NCBI GenBank assembly: GCA_014799855.1
Contig: JAAVHG010000142.1
Span: forward strand, 1-5,602
Reading direction: 5' to 3'
DNA length: 5,602 nucleotides
Source of the DNA: Oscillibacter sp.
GTDB lineage: Bacteria; Bacillota; Clostridia; Oscillospirales; Oscillospiraceae
The notes under the pieces were generated by a model. The model saw only the letters and a program-made list of their open reading frames with translations. It was not told the origin of the DNA and made no database searches. The position numbers were made by a program, and so were the translations under genes. Of this stretch, positions 5,397 to 5,602 are shown one piece after another. Position 1 is the first letter of the stretch. Each line of letters begins with the position of its first letter.

Positions 5397-5602
5397 TTGC
5401 CGCCACCTTTTGCAGTGTTCTTTTCTACCCACTGAATAAACTTTTCCTTGGGTACCACCATCCTGTTACCAATTTTCAGTACTGGGAATCCAGGTTCGTG
5501 CATCAGCTCGTAGCCACTGGACGGCGAGACACCAAGCGCCTTTGCCACGGCTGCTGCGTTCAGGAACAGCGGCAGGTCATCGTAGGACTTGTACTCAGAT
5601 AC
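5393..5602 (-). CDS. xis: Excisionase-like helix-turn-helix protein (5' end outside window)
   Basis: 69 residues are visible, ending at TGA 5395-5393. They contain LFLNAAAVAKALGVSPSSGY (13-31), a MerR/Xis-type helix-turn-helix. Next come ELMHEPGFPVLKIGNRMVVP (32-51), the wing, and KEKFIQWVEKN (52-62). This is the standard plan of small excisionase-family DNA-binding proteins of 65-75 residues. The first visible codon is GTA, so the true start is probably only a few codons beyond the right edge. The stop overlaps the start of the winged-helix gene by 4 bp. In integrative elements such proteins bend DNA at the attachment site or act as regulators; here it lies far from the integrase, so a regulatory role is also possible. 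Confidence 0.8.
   Translation of the reverse strand, partial: VSEYKSYDDLPLFLNAAAVAKALGVSPSSGYELMHEPGFPVLKIGNRMVVPKEKFIQWVEKNTAKGGGK

Larger units (their letters stand above)
1..5602. mobile_element. Part of an integrative mobilizable/conjugative element (IME/ICE)
   Basis: The window holds an integrase start, an excisionase-like gene, a winged-helix replication or control protein, a ribbon-helix-helix protein, a MobP-type relaxase and a hairpin-rich oriT candidate. All are on the minus strand and closely packed, as in Bacillota integrative elements that carry their own mobilization module. No type IV secretion gene is visible, so the element could be mobilizable only, or the conjugation genes may lie outside the window. 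Neither attachment site is seen. The boundaries given are the window edges, not the element ends. Confidence 0.75.

Noticed and set aside
1..5602. CRISPR array, tRNA or rRNA gene
   Set aside because: No regularly spaced repeats, cloverleaf or rRNA-like sequence was seen.

Overview
The window looks like part of an integrative and mobilizable or conjugative element (IME/ICE) from a gut-type Bacillota, probably a clostridial (Oscillospiraceae-like) host. The grounds are the combination of protein families, the AGGAGG-type ribosome binding sites and the moderate GC content. The host assignment is inference; no chromosomal core gene is present.

Except for one insertion sequence, every gene lies on the minus strand and is read from right to left. 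From the right edge: a small excisionase-like DNA-binding protein (5' end just outside the window) overlaps by 4 bp a 254-aa protein with two winged-helix domains, resembling a replication initiator or regulator. An IS110-family insertion sequence follows in the opposite orientation, roughly 3.05-4.6 kb. Then come a cluster of hairpins that is a good oriT candidate, a ribbon-helix-helix relaxosome-type protein, a MobP-type relaxase, a Sel1-repeat protein, a DUF6809-like small protein, and the first 71 codons of a tyrosine integrase that starts at a GTG and runs off the left edge.

The genes fit a transfer cycle. The Xis-like protein and integrase would excise and insert the element, the winged-helix protein would serve replication or control, and the ribbon-helix-helix protein and relaxase would act at oriT.

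Two genes are interrupted by single in-frame stop codons. The relaxase and the Sel1 protein lie in one continuous frame (2391 to 649) broken only by a TGA at 1413-1411. The IS110 transposase is one continuous frame (3284 to 4480) broken only by a TAG at 3422-3424, so the product from the downstream ATG would lack the first catalytic aspartate. Upstream of the transposase, nested inverted repeats at about 3107-3270 form a long structured RNA candidate in the place where IS110-group elements encode their bridge RNA. The IS ends could not be fixed by reading alone.
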